NCBI RefSeq assembly: GCF_016901995.1 | Contig: NZ_JACJLE010000022.1 | Location: 1 to 58,544 of the forward strand | DNA: 58,544 bases | DNA from: Bacteroides caecigallinarum | Lineage (GTDB): Bacteria > Bacteroidota > Bacteroidia > Bacteroidales > Bacteroidaceae | Direction of reading: 5' to 3' | Shown here: positions 8,842 through 18,481 of the stretch, piece after piece | Layout: every line of letters begins with the position of its first letter | How positions within the stretch are numbered: the stretch's first letter is position 1 | Position numbers and translations under genes: made by a program | The notes under the pieces: model-generated | Seen by the model: only the letters and a program-made list of their open reading frames with translations | What the model was told of the DNA's origin: nothing | Database searches by the model: none

Positions 8842-11800
8842 TTAGAATGTGATGTCAACCCCGAACATGAATGTTTTCTGCCAAGGATAGTACATACGGT
8901 TGTAAGTGTCATTGCTGCGGTCGAAAGCTGATTCCGGATCAATGTATTTAGTATGCTTCTTCAGCGGCGACCAGTAGCATAGGTTCTCACCTGAGAAGTA
9001 GATACGTGCCTGCTCAACACCTATTTTCTTTGTAAGGTTCACCGGAATGGTATAACCTACAGTAAGATTCTTGAAGCGCAGGTAGCGAATATTCTGCAAG
9101 TAACGGTCATTAACCTTACTTAGAGGACCGGAAGTGGCTGAATATGCCATCGGGCGTGTAAAATATGCATCCTTATTGTCTTCTGTCCATACCTCATCCA
9201 TGAAGTTCTTCTGAAGATAAGTCAGATACGGATAAGTATAAGCTCCCCAGAACTGTGCGGCATGTGAATCAGGATACCAATAGTGATTTCCAGTTCCTTG
9301 GAAGAATACAGATACGTCAAATCCATACCAGCGTAGGCTTGCGTTGAAACCGTACGAAAGACTTGGAAGAGAGTTGCCCAATATCTTGCGGTCTCCCGGA
9401 TCATCCACAGAATTGCTGCCGATGTCCAATTTCTTGTTATCGTTCAAATCGACAAACTTAAGGTCACCTCCCTGCCATCCGCCGGTTATGCGGTTGTTGA
9501 TATAGCTAAGGTCAACTTCCTTGGCGTATGCCTGCGCCTCTTCGGTAGTCTCGAACAGTCCGTCTGTCACGAATCCCCAAATTTCACCCAAACGCATGCC
9601 TTCGTAATAATCTTTGGCAAAAGTCTTGTCCTTGTTGTCGTATTTGGTGATGTAACTCTTATAGTCGCTCATGTTAGCCCCAAGGGTATATTCCACCGGA
9701 CGTCCAGCAAGTTCGAACTGGTCTCTCCAGCTTACTGCTATTTCATATCCTCGTGTCTGCAGGTTGGCTGTGTTCATGTCCGGCACACTCGCTCCATATA
9801 CAGCCGGCAGCTCGATACCATCGGTCAGCATGTTCAATGTGTTACGCACATATCCGTCCACAGTTATGTTCAGTCTGTTTTTCAACATTGTAAAGTCGAA
9901 ACCCAAGTCCCACTGCTGGCTTGTTTCCCAAGTAAGGTCAAACGATACCGGCGCTCCCAATGTAGAGTACTTCGCCATCGAGCTGCCTTCGCCAAACGAA
10001 TATCCGGCAAAACTACTTACTGTTACCAATCGCATGTAAGTGTAATACGACGATACATTCTGGTTACCCAGACTACCAAATGAGGCTCTCATCTTCATAT
10101 TGTCAATATAAGGAGTCAGCGGTTTGAAGAATGGTTCCTCCGAGATACGCCAGCCCAATGAACCTGATGGGAAAAATCCCCAACGGCTTCCGGAAGCAAA
10201 GCGCGAAGTACCGTCATAGCGTCCACTCACTTCAAACAGGTAACGGCCCTTATAATCATAATTCAGTCGTCCGAAGAAACCGGCCAGCGCATATTCATTC
10301 TGAGCTCCATCTACTCCTGTCACCACCTCGCCTTCTTCATTAACTCCAACAAGGTTAAAATCGTCAAGCGAAGTGGAAGTCAGATTTTCACCGAAAGCCG
10401 AAATGTTTTTCAGTCGCATGGTCTCGTAGTTGAATCCGGCCACTGCTGTAAGATGATGCTTGTCGTTGAAAGTATAGTCAAAGTTGGCAAAGACATTTGC
10501 CGAATAGTAGTTGCGTGTATTCACCGACTCATCCAGGCGATTGGCTCCGGCACCCGTAGTATAATACTCCATTTCAGCATCAGGATATTCCCTGTAAGGG
10601 ATATTGTTTGAGCGGCTGGTATTGCGTGTCTGATACAGGCGGTAAGTAAAGTCGGCAGTAAGGCTCAACGGTTTTATCGGCGTAATGACCAGACGGGTTG
10701 TATTCGAGAAATCATTCGTACGGTTCACATTACGGTGCGACCCTTCGCCAACGATGATATGTCGTCCGTTACCCACCTTATAGTCTATATAAGGAGTGCC
10801 GTAAAGCCATGAACCATCAGGATTCTTCATAGGGAAGCAGGCAAGAGCATGATTTGAGCTGTAAGCCAGAGTGTTCTCCACACTTCCGTCTCCCTGCGAA
10901 GTATATTGGGAGCCGTAAAAAGAAGTGTTGTTGGTCATTGTTGCCCACTTGTTGATACGGAAATCAAGTTTAGAACGCAGGTTATACTTGCGGTAAATAT
11001 CGGGATTCATTCTCAGAATACCTTTCTGATAGTCATACGCTCCGCTCACCATATACTTCACGTCCTTATTCCCTCCACTGATAGAAATATTGTGCTGCTG
11101 TGTGGGATGTGTGTCATCGAACATCATTTCCCACCAGTCGTAGTTTCCATAATACACCCACTGGCGGCGTCCGTTTCTCATTTCTTCCACCACCCACGGA
11201 CGGTCAGGATTCTCTGTTTTGTCGTTAACGCGTGCCAGCAACTGACGCATATCCTCGTCAGTATAATTAATATAGTTCTTACCGTTCTCCGCTTTACGGA
11301 AAAGGTTTACAGTATAAACAGACCAGTAACCTGTGTCTTCGTAGTCAGTCGATGTAGTAGGCGATTCCCAACCCAAACGGCCGCTGTAACGCACTGTAGC
11401 TTTTCCTTCATTTGCTGCACCAGATTTGGTCGTGACCAAAATCACACCAAATGCCGCACGCGCGCCATACACAGCTGCCGCCGAAGCATCCTTGATAACA
11501 GAAATAGACTCTACGTCATTGGGGTTAATACGTTCCAGTTCGCCCACCGCACCATCAATCAGCACCAATGGCTCCGCACTATTGATAGATGTGGTACCGC
11601 GCACATTAATTGAAGGAGAGCTTCCCGGTACTCCGGATGAAGTCGTAATGTTCAAACCAGGGACAGAACCTTGAAGCATATTGGTAAGAGAGTGAGAGAC
11701 TCTGTTCTCCAAGGATTTGTTATCCACCATTGTCACGGCTCCCGTAAGGTTTACCTTTTTCTGAGTACCATAACCGATTACTACTGCCTCGTCCAACATG

Positions 11801-12111
11801 ATGGCATCTTCCTGCATATATACCACTATATCATTTTGTCCGGGCTTCACCTTAACCTTCTCGGTGATATAGCCCACATAAGAGAAATTCAGAGTCGCTC
11901 CGGAGATGGGTATCTGAAGTTCGAAAACTCCGTTTATATCAGTCACACTTCCCCTGGAACTGCCTTCAATGCCGACTGTTACCCCGATAAGCGGTTCCTG
12001 CAAAGCATCCAGTACCCTACCTGAAATAGCTCTGTTCTGTGCCGACAAAGCGGAAGCACTGCCTGTCAGCAACAACAACAGCAAAAAAACATACGAATTG
12101 AAAACTTTCAT
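8842..12111 (-). CDS. SusC/RagA family TonB-linked outer membrane transporter
   Basis: This 1089-residue transporter has a signal peptide (about 1-24). A carboxypeptidase-regulatory-like domain follows (about 28-105, with GRVLDALQEPLIGVTVGIEG). Next come the SusC TonB-box region DEAVVIGYGTQKKVNLTGAV and a plug with PLVLIDGAVGELERINPNDVESISVIKDASAAAVYGARAA, of which DASAAAVYGARAA is the diagnostic part. The remainder is a 22-strand-type barrel ending in the aromatic residues GVDITF. It imports large ligands across the outer membrane with energy from TonB. Upstream genes encode two phosphoesterases and downstream genes encode SusD and a BACON lipoprotein, so the substrate is probably a phosphorylated glycan, lipid head group or other phosphodiester. 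No anti-sigma or hybrid two-component regulator is adjacent. Confidence 0.95.
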   Translation of the reverse strand: MKVFNSYVFLLLLLLTGSASALSAQNRAISGRVLDALQEPLIGVTVGIEGSSRGSVTDINGVFELQIPISGATLNFSYVGYITEKVKVKPGQNDIVVYMQEDAIMLDEAVVIGYGTQKKVNLTGAVTMVDNKSLENRVSHSLTNMLQGSVPGLNITTSSGVPGSSPSINVRGTTSINSAEPLVLIDGAVGELERINPNDVESISVIKDASAAAVYGARAAFGVILVTTKSGAANEGKATVRYSGRLGWESPTTSTDYEDTGYWSVYTVNLFRKAENGKNYINYTDEDMRQLLARVNDKTENPDRPWVVEEMRNGRRQWVYYGNYDWWEMMFDDTHPTQQHNISISGGNKDVKYMVSGAYDYQKGILRMNPDIYRKYNLRSKLDFRINKWATMTNNTSFYGSQYTSQGDGSVENTLAYSSNHALACFPMKNPDGSWLYGTPYIDYKVGNGRHIIVGEGSHRNVNRTNDFSNTTRLVITPIKPLSLTADFTYRLYQTRNTSRSNNIPYREYPDAEMEYYTTGAGANRLDESVNTRNYYSANVFANFDYTFNDKHHLTAVAGFNYETMRLKNISAFGENLTSTSLDDFNLVGVNEEGEVVTGVDGAQNEYALAGFFGRLNYDYKGRYLFEVSGRYDGTSRFASGSRWGFFPSGSLGWRISEEPFFKPLTPYIDNMKMRASFGSLGNQNVSSYYTYMRLVTVSSFAGYSFGEGSSMAKYSTLGAPVSFDLTWETSQQWDLGFDFTMLKNRLNITVDGYVRNTLNMLTDGIELPAVYGASVPDMNTANLQTRGYEIAVSWRDQFELAGRPVEYTLGANMSDYKSYITKYDNKDKTFAKDYYEGMRLGEIWGFVTDGLFETTEEAQAYAKEVDLSYINNRITGGWQGGDLKFVDLNDNKKLDIGSNSVDDPGDRKILGNSLPSLSYGFNASLRWYGFDVSVFFQGTGNHYWYPDSHAAQFWGAYTYPYLTYLQKNFMDEVWTEDNKDAYFTRPMAYSATSGPLSKVNDRYLQNIRYLRFKNLTVGYTIPVNLTKKIGVEQARIYFSGENLCYWSPLKKHTKYIDPESAFDRSNDTYNRMYYPWQKTFMFGVDITF

Positions 12112-12144
12112 AAATAGATATTTTGTTTAAATAGTAATTGAGTA

Positions 12145-13233
12145 TTAAAAACTGAATTGACAGTCAAGCCCTTTTCCGGGTTTTACCACCATATTGGTAA
12201 CATCAAAGTTCACTTTACCTGATGTAATGCCGGCATCGCCCAGCTTTACCGTGATGGTATGTTTTGATTTCGGCTCAATGGTATATGTCCTGAAATATAT
12301 CAGATTGGCGTCGTGCTCTCCCTTCTTAAGATAGAAAGGCAGGTCTGAATTGTTACGGACAACAAACTGTACACGTTTTTCATTCTTGTTTATCTTTTCG
12401 ATGGTTACCGACTTTCCGAACAATTCTCTCAGCCACTGTTCTTCACCGATAATCATATCCTTAAAGAATACTGCTGTCCTGCGGTTATCCAACGCCTCCC
12501 TGATGCCTTCCGGAGTACGTTCCTTGGCAAAAACCAATGTCATTGTACGGTGTTCACCCTTATTGAAGTCAATATTAGTCTGTATCGGTTGATGAATGTC
12601 GGATGTTCCTATCATAGTAAGTTTCTTGTCAAGACACCACTGCAACGCTTCCGGATAATAATGCTCACCGTTTGCCACCTCTATGCCCTGCATACATCCG
12701 TTATTGTACAACTCGGTATGTTCCTTCCACCATTTTGTTTCTTCCGGCTGCTGTGAGTCCCATCCCGGATGATTCCAGAAGATAAAGGCTTCCTGCGATT
12801 TGGCAGCCTGGAAAGCATCCTTATAGTCTTTGGTGTCCAACGGATTACTGTCTGTCAGGAATATGGCATTGTGATGTCCCGGAGCCATAGGACGGGTAAT
12901 CTCGCTTCCTTTGATAACAATCACATCCTTATTCTTGGCATAATCCTTCATAATCTCGTACGAGCGGTTATGGTCGGCCTGTATGTCTTTCTTATGCGGC
13001 CTGTATTCGATATGCTCCGTGATGGCAATGGCATCCAACCCTTCGGAATATGCCTCGTCAACTCTCACAGTAGGCCAAACCAGACCATCTGAGAACACAG
13101 TGTGCATGTGAAAATCACATTTCAATGTTTGATACTTGTCAAGGTCCGGTATATCAATGCTTTTATCAACAGCTTGTCCGAATCCCATTTGTACAATCCC
13201 GCATAAGGCGAGAGACAGAAAAAGTTTTTTCAT
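12145..13233 (-). CDS. PHP-domain phosphodiesterase (Sb-PDE-like), exported
   Basis: This 362-residue protein has a signal peptide (about 1-20) and a full PHP metal-binding set. The motifs are DFHMHT (40-45), TEH (72-74), Glu111 in GSEI, His120-His121, NHPG (154-157) and TSDIH (210-214). PHP enzymes use two or three metals for phosphoester hydrolysis; exported relatives of the Sb-PDE type act on phosphodiesters. After the catalytic core, residues of about 275-362 form a beta-rich tail. The gene sits between the lipoprotein metallophosphoesterase (57 bases upstream) and SusC (33 bases downstream). A phosphodiesterase beside two metallophosphoesterases suggests stepwise removal of a phosphodiester and then a phosphomonoester; this order is inference. 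Confidence 0.85.
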   Translation of the reverse strand: MKKLFLSLALCGIVQMGFGQAVDKSIDIPDLDKYQTLKCDFHMHTVFSDGLVWPTVRVDEAYSEGLDAIAITEHIEYRPHKKDIQADHNRSYEIMKDYAKNKDVIVIKGSEITRPMAPGHHNAIFLTDSNPLDTKDYKDAFQAAKSQEAFIFWNHPGWDSQQPEETKWWKEHTELYNNGCMQGIEVANGEHYYPEALQWCLDKKLTMIGTSDIHQPIQTNIDFNKGEHRTMTLVFAKERTPEGIREALDNRRTAVFFKDMIIGEEQWLRELFGKSVTIEKINKNEKRVQFVVRNNSDLPFYLKKGEHDANLIYFRTYTIEPKSKHTITVKLGDAGITSGKVNFDVTNMVVKPGKGLDCQFSF

Positions 13234-13289
13234 AATCTGAGTCTTTTAGTTTTTATAGTTTATAGTTGTTTTTAAAAACGATAACCGTT

Positions 13290-15281
13290 TTAGCGGAGCC
13301 TGTACGCTTCGGTAGAGAACTCTTTGGGACGTTCCATCAACTCCGTCCATTCATGTTCGAACTCATCACGCACAGTAATGACGAGATCCGTATCGGCATC
13401 AACAGCTTTCACTTTGAAGAAATGTGTGAACTTTTCAGTAATGAAGCTAGGGGTAGATGTCAGTGTAGATGAGTTGAAACGTTTCACACTTAGAGCTGCC
13501 ACATGCAGCGGGTCATACGCCCACACCTCTTTCGCCTCAAGCTTGTTGCCATTCTCATCAGTCACGTCCAATGTCCAGTTTGAATTCCAGTTCCAGATAT
13601 TTATCAGTACCTCATTATTCGTGTTAACAGGGTAGGCGTCAACATAACGTTGAAACTTAGCCTTTACCGAAGCCGGCACACTTGCCGGCATCTGTGGAAC
13701 ATCGGCCAAAGAGAAACTCACATTGTTCAGGTCATAACTACGGAACTGATAATCCTCAGTCCATCCGGTTGATTTATATATCCATTCTATGTCTGTTCCG
13801 TTTACATCCCATATAGAGTATCCCCCCGGTGTTCCGTCAGGACTTATATGTACCCCGGGAGTTAAATGTCCTGACCACCACCATGAAGCACATATCGCAC
13901 CTGCATTATGTTCGTAAACCTCCTGTCTGCCTGTCACGGCTGCTTCCGGAGTCACGTTAAAGCTCAGGTGAGTATGTCCGGTAACAAAATGCACCTTATA
14001 TCCTTTCAGTGTATTCAGCAATTGTGTAGTGTTCAAAACATCGTGGTCCATCTTGAACCCTTCCGTCTCCGACGGATAGAAAACCTGTGCATGCATTACC
14101 ACCACCAACGGAGTCGATTTGTCCACATAGGCCAAATCCTTGGCAAGCCAGTTCAACTGCTCTAAAGACACACGCTTCTCGTAGTCGCGAGAGGTTGTCC
14201 CATCGTAGTTGCTACAGTCAATGTCGTCCAACACTACATAGTGAACTTTCCCGATATTGAATGAATAGTACATAGGAGCAATGTAATCAGTGAAACGACT
14301 TCCTGCATCCTGATCGTCAGTAGATTTATAGTCATAGTCATGGTTACCTATGGTATGGAAAATCTGAAGCCCCTTTACCTGACTGTTTATTGTATTAAGA
14401 TACTCAGGAAGGGCATAACTATTCGAATACCAGTACAAATCCCAAGTCATGTCGCCCAACGTGATGGCATACATCTTTTCATGCTGATGCAAGGTGCGGT
14501 AACTGTTCAAATCCTCAGTAAAGTTCATGAACTGTCCTAAGTCCCCCGTACGGTTGGCAAGGTGCATATCCCCCAGCATGAGCACCTTGTAGTCATCCTG
14601 TCCTTCTACAGCTGTAAGCGAGAAATCCACACGTTCCAAAGTGGTGGCATCCCCTCTCATTATTTTATAGAACTGAGGCAAAACTCCATTGGCAGGAACC
14701 TCATATCCTGAAGGTATGGAAATAAACACATATCCCCATTTCTTTTCCGATTCCAACTGATAGATACCGCGCTCATCAGTCACGCTTACCTCTATCCCAT
14801 CCGAAACGACAACACCCTGCACCGGACTACCGTCTGCCGACACCACACCATAAACCGTAGTTCCGGCATCAGGTGTGAAATCCAAGTCCTCTACTATATT
14901 AATATATGTCTTGCTTATCAACTTCTTCCTGTTATCACGCTTGATATATAAGACGTAATAGCCGGTCTTTATCTCATTACTTAAACTTATGGTAAAACTA
15001 TCTGCCGCTATAGACAGTATAGGACAAATATAAGAGATACCGTTTTCGGACTCCAATATAATATCATCTGTATCAATCAACGAACTTGTATTGGCACCCG
15101 CAAACGTATATTCCCCTCCTACACTTACCTCTATAAGAGAGGGGGCATCAAAGTCAATATCAAAACTATCTTTGATTTCATTCAAAGGTTCGCCACATCC
15201 TGAAGTCAATAAAATCAAGACCAAAAGCGACAGCACACTGCGCAACGAAACTGTTTTTAAGCAAAAATAATATTTACCCAT
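13290..15281 (-). CDS. Calcineurin-like metallophosphoesterase lipoprotein
   Basis: This 663-residue lipoprotein, first gene of the operon, has a lipobox ending at Cys29 (LLTSGC). An Ig/IPT-like beta domain covers about 45-130 and a MetallophosN-type sandwich about 140-225. The phosphoesterase core carries GDMH (237-240), GDMTWD (276-281), GNHDYD (312-317), MHAQ (396-399) and GHTH (435-438). A MetallophosC-type domain follows to the end. It has the same core layout as the distal phosphoesterase at 3945-5363 but adds an N-terminal domain and a lipid anchor, so the two are diverged paralogues, perhaps placed in different compartments. Substrate is not evident. A -7 promoter element lies just upstream. 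Confidence 0.88.
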   Translation of the reverse strand: MGKYYFCLKTVSLRSVLSLLVLILLTSGCGEPLNEIKDSFDIDFDAPSLIEVSVGGEYTFAGANTSSLIDTDDIILESENGISYICPILSIAADSFTISLSNEIKTGYYVLYIKRDNRKKLISKTYINIVEDLDFTPDAGTTVYGVVSADGSPVQGVVVSDGIEVSVTDERGIYQLESEKKWGYVFISIPSGYEVPANGVLPQFYKIMRGDATTLERVDFSLTAVEGQDDYKVLMLGDMHLANRTGDLGQFMNFTEDLNSYRTLHQHEKMYAITLGDMTWDLYWYSNSYALPEYLNTINSQVKGLQIFHTIGNHDYDYKSTDDQDAGSRFTDYIAPMYYSFNIGKVHYVVLDDIDCSNYDGTTSRDYEKRVSLEQLNWLAKDLAYVDKSTPLVVVMHAQVFYPSETEGFKMDHDVLNTTQLLNTLKGYKVHFVTGHTHLSFNVTPEAAVTGRQEVYEHNAGAICASWWWSGHLTPGVHISPDGTPGGYSIWDVNGTDIEWIYKSTGWTEDYQFRSYDLNNVSFSLADVPQMPASVPASVKAKFQRYVDAYPVNTNNEVLINIWNWNSNWTLDVTDENGNKLEAKEVWAYDPLHVAALSVKRFNSSTLTSTPSFITEKFTHFFKVKAVDADTDLVITVRDEFEHEWTELMERPKEFSTEAYRLR

Positions 15282-15303
15282 ACCTATTAATTAAAATCCA
15301 GCA

Positions 15304-15311
15304 CAAAGATA
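15304..15311 (-). promoter_or_regulatory. -7 promoter element of the phosphoesterase/SusCD operon
   Basis: TATCTTTG on the minus strand matches the Bacteroidetes -7 consensus and lies about 23 bases before the first start codon of the operon. The -33 position lacks a clear TTG, which would suit an activator-dependent or alternatively regulated promoter. Confidence 0.55.
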
Positions 15312-15540
15312 GATATAGGTTAAAAACAGAGATATGAATACGTACAACGACAGCAAATGGTATTACAATATTAACTGCTATGAAACAATTCTGCAACATC
15401 AGTTGCATTACAAATACTAAAATCCGGGAGAACAATCAGAAGAGGAAAAATGTTTTCATTTGCATCATTTCACACGTGCAGAATGACGGGGAAGCAGATA
15501 TAGGAGTAAAGAAGGTATAACTGTAAAGGAAGTATGGTAA

Positions 15541-15598
15541 AATTAAAGGAGATAAAGTACCTGTTCCGGTGAACATTTACTTTACCCCCTTTAACTCC
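15541..15598. repeat. Palindromic intergenic element, copy 2
   Basis: AATTAAAGGAGATAAAGTA on the left and TACTTTACCCCCTTTAACT on the right form an imperfect inverted repeat closely matching the element at 3851-3904, including the flanking GAAGCAATAACTTCTGA (15603-15619). It lies just past the stop codon of the U32 family gene, the same relative position as copy 1. The rest of 15312-15540 shows no gene. Confidence 0.7.
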
Positions 15599-15624
15599 AA
15601 ATGAAGCAATAACTTCTGATTTGA

Positions 15625-16887
15625 TTATTTCTTTTTCAGTTCCTCGGCAGGAACCACACGATAGAGTTTGTCGCTGGGACGGATTCTGTCGGGTACCTTG
15701 AACGATACATGGACACCTTTCTTCACCACATCCACCGGTTTGAGGTTTACACGTGCCTCTTCCAGGTTTACATACATTGCCCCGGTAGTAGGACCGGTGA
15801 TGAGCAGCTTGTCGCCGACCTTGATTTCTGTAGCCTCGATGAGGAATTCGGCAACACCGATATTTGAGAAATATTTTATGCCGCGTCCAGCATATACCTT
15901 CCTTTCCGTGGCCTCGGAACCGTAGTTCTTGCTCCACTCGCCAAGACGCTGTCCGAGATAGTAGCCGTTCCAGAAACCGCGGTTGAACACTGTCTTAAGG
16001 CGCGTGTCCCAGTCTGCCTTCTTCTCTTCTGTAAACGTGCCGTCCAGATACGAGCGGATAGCTTCCTTATAACATTCCACTACTGTACGAACATACTCCG
16101 GTCCGCGTGCGCGTCCTTCTATCTTGAACACGCGTACTCCGGCCTCTATCATCTCGTCCATGAAATGTATGGTCTTCAGGTCTTTAGGCGACATGATATA
16201 CTGATTGTCAACTTCCAGTTCTATATCACTTTCCTTATCCTTTACTATGTATGAACGGCGGCACACCTGCATGCATGCACCACGATTGGCAGAAGCATTC
16301 AGTTCGTTAAGGCTAAGATAGCATTTGCCGGATACGGCCATACACAAGGCTCCGTGGCAGAACATTTCTATTCTCACTTTCTCACCCATCGGACCTGTTA
16401 TGTTCTCTTCCTGAATAGCATCGTATATCTTACGTACCTGCTTCAGGTTAAGCTCGCGTGCCAGAACTACTACATCGGCAAAGCGTGAATAGAACTTCAG
16501 TGCCTCGGCATTACTGATATTGAGCTGAGTAGAGAGATGAACTTCCTGACCTACCTGATTACAGTATGCCATAACAGATACATCGGCAGCAATCACTGCG
16601 CTGATACCGGCTTCCTTTGCTGCATCCACAATCTTGCGCATCAGTTCTATGTCCTCGTCATAAATTATAGTGTTTATGGTGAGGTAGCTTTTTACTCCAT
16701 GCTCGTCGCAGAGGGCTGCAATCTCACGCAAATCGTCAATAGTGAACGTGCTTGCCGAACGGGCACGCATGTTAAGGCTTTCAATACCGAAATAGATGGA
16801 ATCCGCTCCGGCATTAATGGCTGCCGCCAATGACTCGCGCGAGCCTACAGGCGCCATTATCTCGAAATCTTTAATTGAATAATTCAT
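15625..16887 (-). CDS. U32 family protein (TrhP/RlhA-like)
   Basis: This 420-residue cytoplasmic protein belongs to the collagenase-like U32 family. The N-terminus IMAPVGSRESLAAAINAGAD is typical of the TIM-barrel start. The Cys-rich region holds Cys177, Cys182, Cys189, Cys205 and Cys209 in FCHGALCMAVSGKC and RGACMQVCRRSY, consistent with the iron-sulfur site of this family. Characterised relatives (TrhP/YegQ, RlhA) take part in prephenate-dependent hydroxylation of tRNA or rRNA bases rather than proteolysis, so an RNA-modification role is more likely than a peptidase role. Which RNA is targeted cannot be read here. It has its own promoter and is divergent from the DUF1593 gene. Confidence 0.85.
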   Translation of the reverse strand: MNYSIKDFEIMAPVGSRESLAAAINAGADSIYFGIESLNMRARSASTFTIDDLREIAALCDEHGVKSYLTINTIIYDEDIELMRKIVDAAKEAGISAVIAADVSVMAYCNQVGQEVHLSTQLNISNAEALKFYSRFADVVVLARELNLKQVRKIYDAIQEENITGPMGEKVRIEMFCHGALCMAVSGKCYLSLNELNASANRGACMQVCRRSYIVKDKESDIELEVDNQYIMSPKDLKTIHFMDEMIEAGVRVFKIEGRARGPEYVRTVVECYKEAIRSYLDGTFTEEKKADWDTRLKTVFNRGFWNGYYLGQRLGEWSKNYGSEATERKVYAGRGIKYFSNIGVAEFLIEATEIKVGDKLLITGPTTGAMYVNLEEARVNLKPVDVVKKGVHVSFKVPDRIRPSDKLYRVVPAEELKKK

Positions 16888-16915
16888 TTATTTATACTTC
16901 ATTGAGTTACGGCTA

Positions 16916-16923
16916 CAAAGGTA
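16916..16923 (-). promoter_or_regulatory. -7 promoter element of the U32 gene
   Basis: TACCTTTG on the minus strand lies 29 bases upstream of the start codon. No clear TTG is seen at -33. Confidence 0.5.
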
Positions 16924-16997
16924 CGAAAAATATTCCATTACTTTAATGCCGCACACTGCGTAACTCTATATTCTTTCATCTACTTGTATTTTAATAT

Positions 16998-17005
16998 TAT
17001 ATTTG
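16998..17005 (+). promoter_or_regulatory. -7 promoter element of the DUF1593 gene
   Basis: TATATTTG lies 29 bases before the ATG at 17034. Its position argues against a start at the upstream TTG (17016), which would sit almost on the transcription start. Confidence 0.55.
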
Positions 17006-17033
17006 CAAAAAGAATTTGAAAAGCACAAATATT

Positions 17034-18461
17034 ATGAGAAAACCGAAACTTCTTTTATCATTTCTGATGGTAATAGCATTAATTTGCCTGCCTTCTTCTG
17101 TAATGGCCAGGAAAGACTCCAAATGTCTGAAACCACGAATTGTGGTACTGACCGACATTGCTCCGGTAAATATAGAACCGGATGATATGGAATCTGCCAT
17201 AAGACTCCTTTCACATGCCGATCTTTTCGAGATTGAAGCAATAATAACCACAAGCGGATGGAACAGCAGTGGTAAAAAGTACCCACAAGGATGGATGGAC
17301 AGCCTAAAAACAGTAATAAACGCATACGAAAAGGATGTTCCAAACCTGATGAAACGCTCTCAGCAAAAGGAATTTATCAGCATCGAAGAAGAATCGAAAA
17401 AACAATCAATAGGCTACTGGCCTAGTCCGGAATATCTGAGAAGCCGCATTATGATGGGAAGTCTGGATTTCGGATACAAATCATTGGGTAAAGATAATAA
17501 TTCGGCAGGAAGTGATTTCATAATCAAACTGGCAGACGAGAAAGACGACCGTCCGCTGTTTATAGGACTATGGGGTGGCGGAAACACAATAGCACAGGCC
17601 ATATGGAGAATAAAACAGGAAAGAAGCGAGGCTGAACTGGAAAAATTCCTGAAGAAAATCTATATATATGCCATAACAGACCAGGATGTAGCATGGGGCG
17701 ACAGAGGGAAATATACACTGAGTTCGCACTACTGGCTTAGAAAAGAATTCGGCGACAAAATCAATTTCATATGGGATGAAAGCGCATGGCTGTCGCAATG
17801 TGGTCTGGGATCAAGTAATTGGAATGAATACGCAAAGCACATTCAGGGACATGGAAATCTGGGCAAGATATACCCGAAGAACAAATATGGAGTGGAAGGT
17901 GATACACCATCTTTCCTGCATGTCCTACCCAATGGATTGAACAATCCTACAGTTCCTAATCAGACAGGATGGGGAGGATATTTCGTATGGGACAAAACCC
18001 TGGACAACGAGACTTATTGCTACACCAACACTTCGAAAGAGGCTAAAGCCATCTCACAGAAATATGAAAAATATTTCTACAATGCATCTTTTGCAAACTT
18101 TGCAGCCAGGATGGACTGGGCAAAATACGGAAAAGGCAACAGAAATCCGATAGTTATCGTAAACGGGAAGAAAGGTCTTGAAGCTATACCGGTAAATACA
18201 AAAGCCGGAAGTACGATAAAACTAAATGCATCGAAAACATATGATCCTGACGGCGACCAGTTGACATACAAATGGTGGTATATGCCTGAAGCAGGCAACT
18301 ACAATGGAAAGATTGAAATAAGAAATGCCGATAAATCGATTTCAGAAGTCAGCGTACCTACTGATGCAAAAAGTAAAACAATACATATCATCTGCGAGGT
18401 GACCGACAATGGCGAACATAACCTAAAGGGTTACAGACGAATAATAATAAACGTGAAATAA
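17034..18461 (+). CDS. DUF1593 nucleoside-hydrolase-like secreted protein
   Basis: Starting at the ATG at 17034 gives a 475-residue protein with a clean signal peptide (MRKPKLLLSFLMVIALICLP). An in-frame TTG at 17016 is a less likely start because it follows the -7 element by only 10 bases. Residues of about 32-290 show the nucleoside-hydrolase-like DUF1593 fold: VVLTDIAPVNIEPDDMESAI resembles the DTD..DD metal site, and FIGLWGGGNTIAQAIWRI matches the core. The last 90 residues form a beta domain (NASKTYDPDGDQLTYKWWY) of PKD-like appearance. The family is common near Bacteroidetes glycan genes, but its reaction is not established. The gene converges on dusB across a palindromic array. Confidence 0.8.
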   Translation: MRKPKLLLSFLMVIALICLPSSVMARKDSKCLKPRIVVLTDIAPVNIEPDDMESAIRLLSHADLFEIEAIITTSGWNSSGKKYPQGWMDSLKTVINAYEKDVPNLMKRSQQKEFISIEEESKKQSIGYWPSPEYLRSRIMMGSLDFGYKSLGKDNNSAGSDFIIKLADEKDDRPLFIGLWGGGNTIAQAIWRIKQERSEAELEKFLKKIYIYAITDQDVAWGDRGKYTLSSHYWLRKEFGDKINFIWDESAWLSQCGLGSSNWNEYAKHIQGHGNLGKIYPKNKYGVEGDTPSFLHVLPNGLNNPTVPNQTGWGGYFVWDKTLDNETYCYTNTSKEAKAISQKYEKYFYNASFANFAARMDWAKYGKGNRNPIVIVNGKKGLEAIPVNTKAGSTIKLNASKTYDPDGDQLTYKWWYMPEAGNYNGKIEIRNADKSISEVSVPTDAKSKTIHIICEVTDNGEHNLKGYRRIIINVK

Positions 18462-18481
18462 GGAATTGCAATTTTTCCTGA

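Noticed and set aside
15470..15937. A minus-strand frame of 155 codons overlapping the U32 gene
   Set aside because: It overlaps the well-supported U32 coding region in another frame, and its Arg/Cys-rich translation has no family-like pattern.
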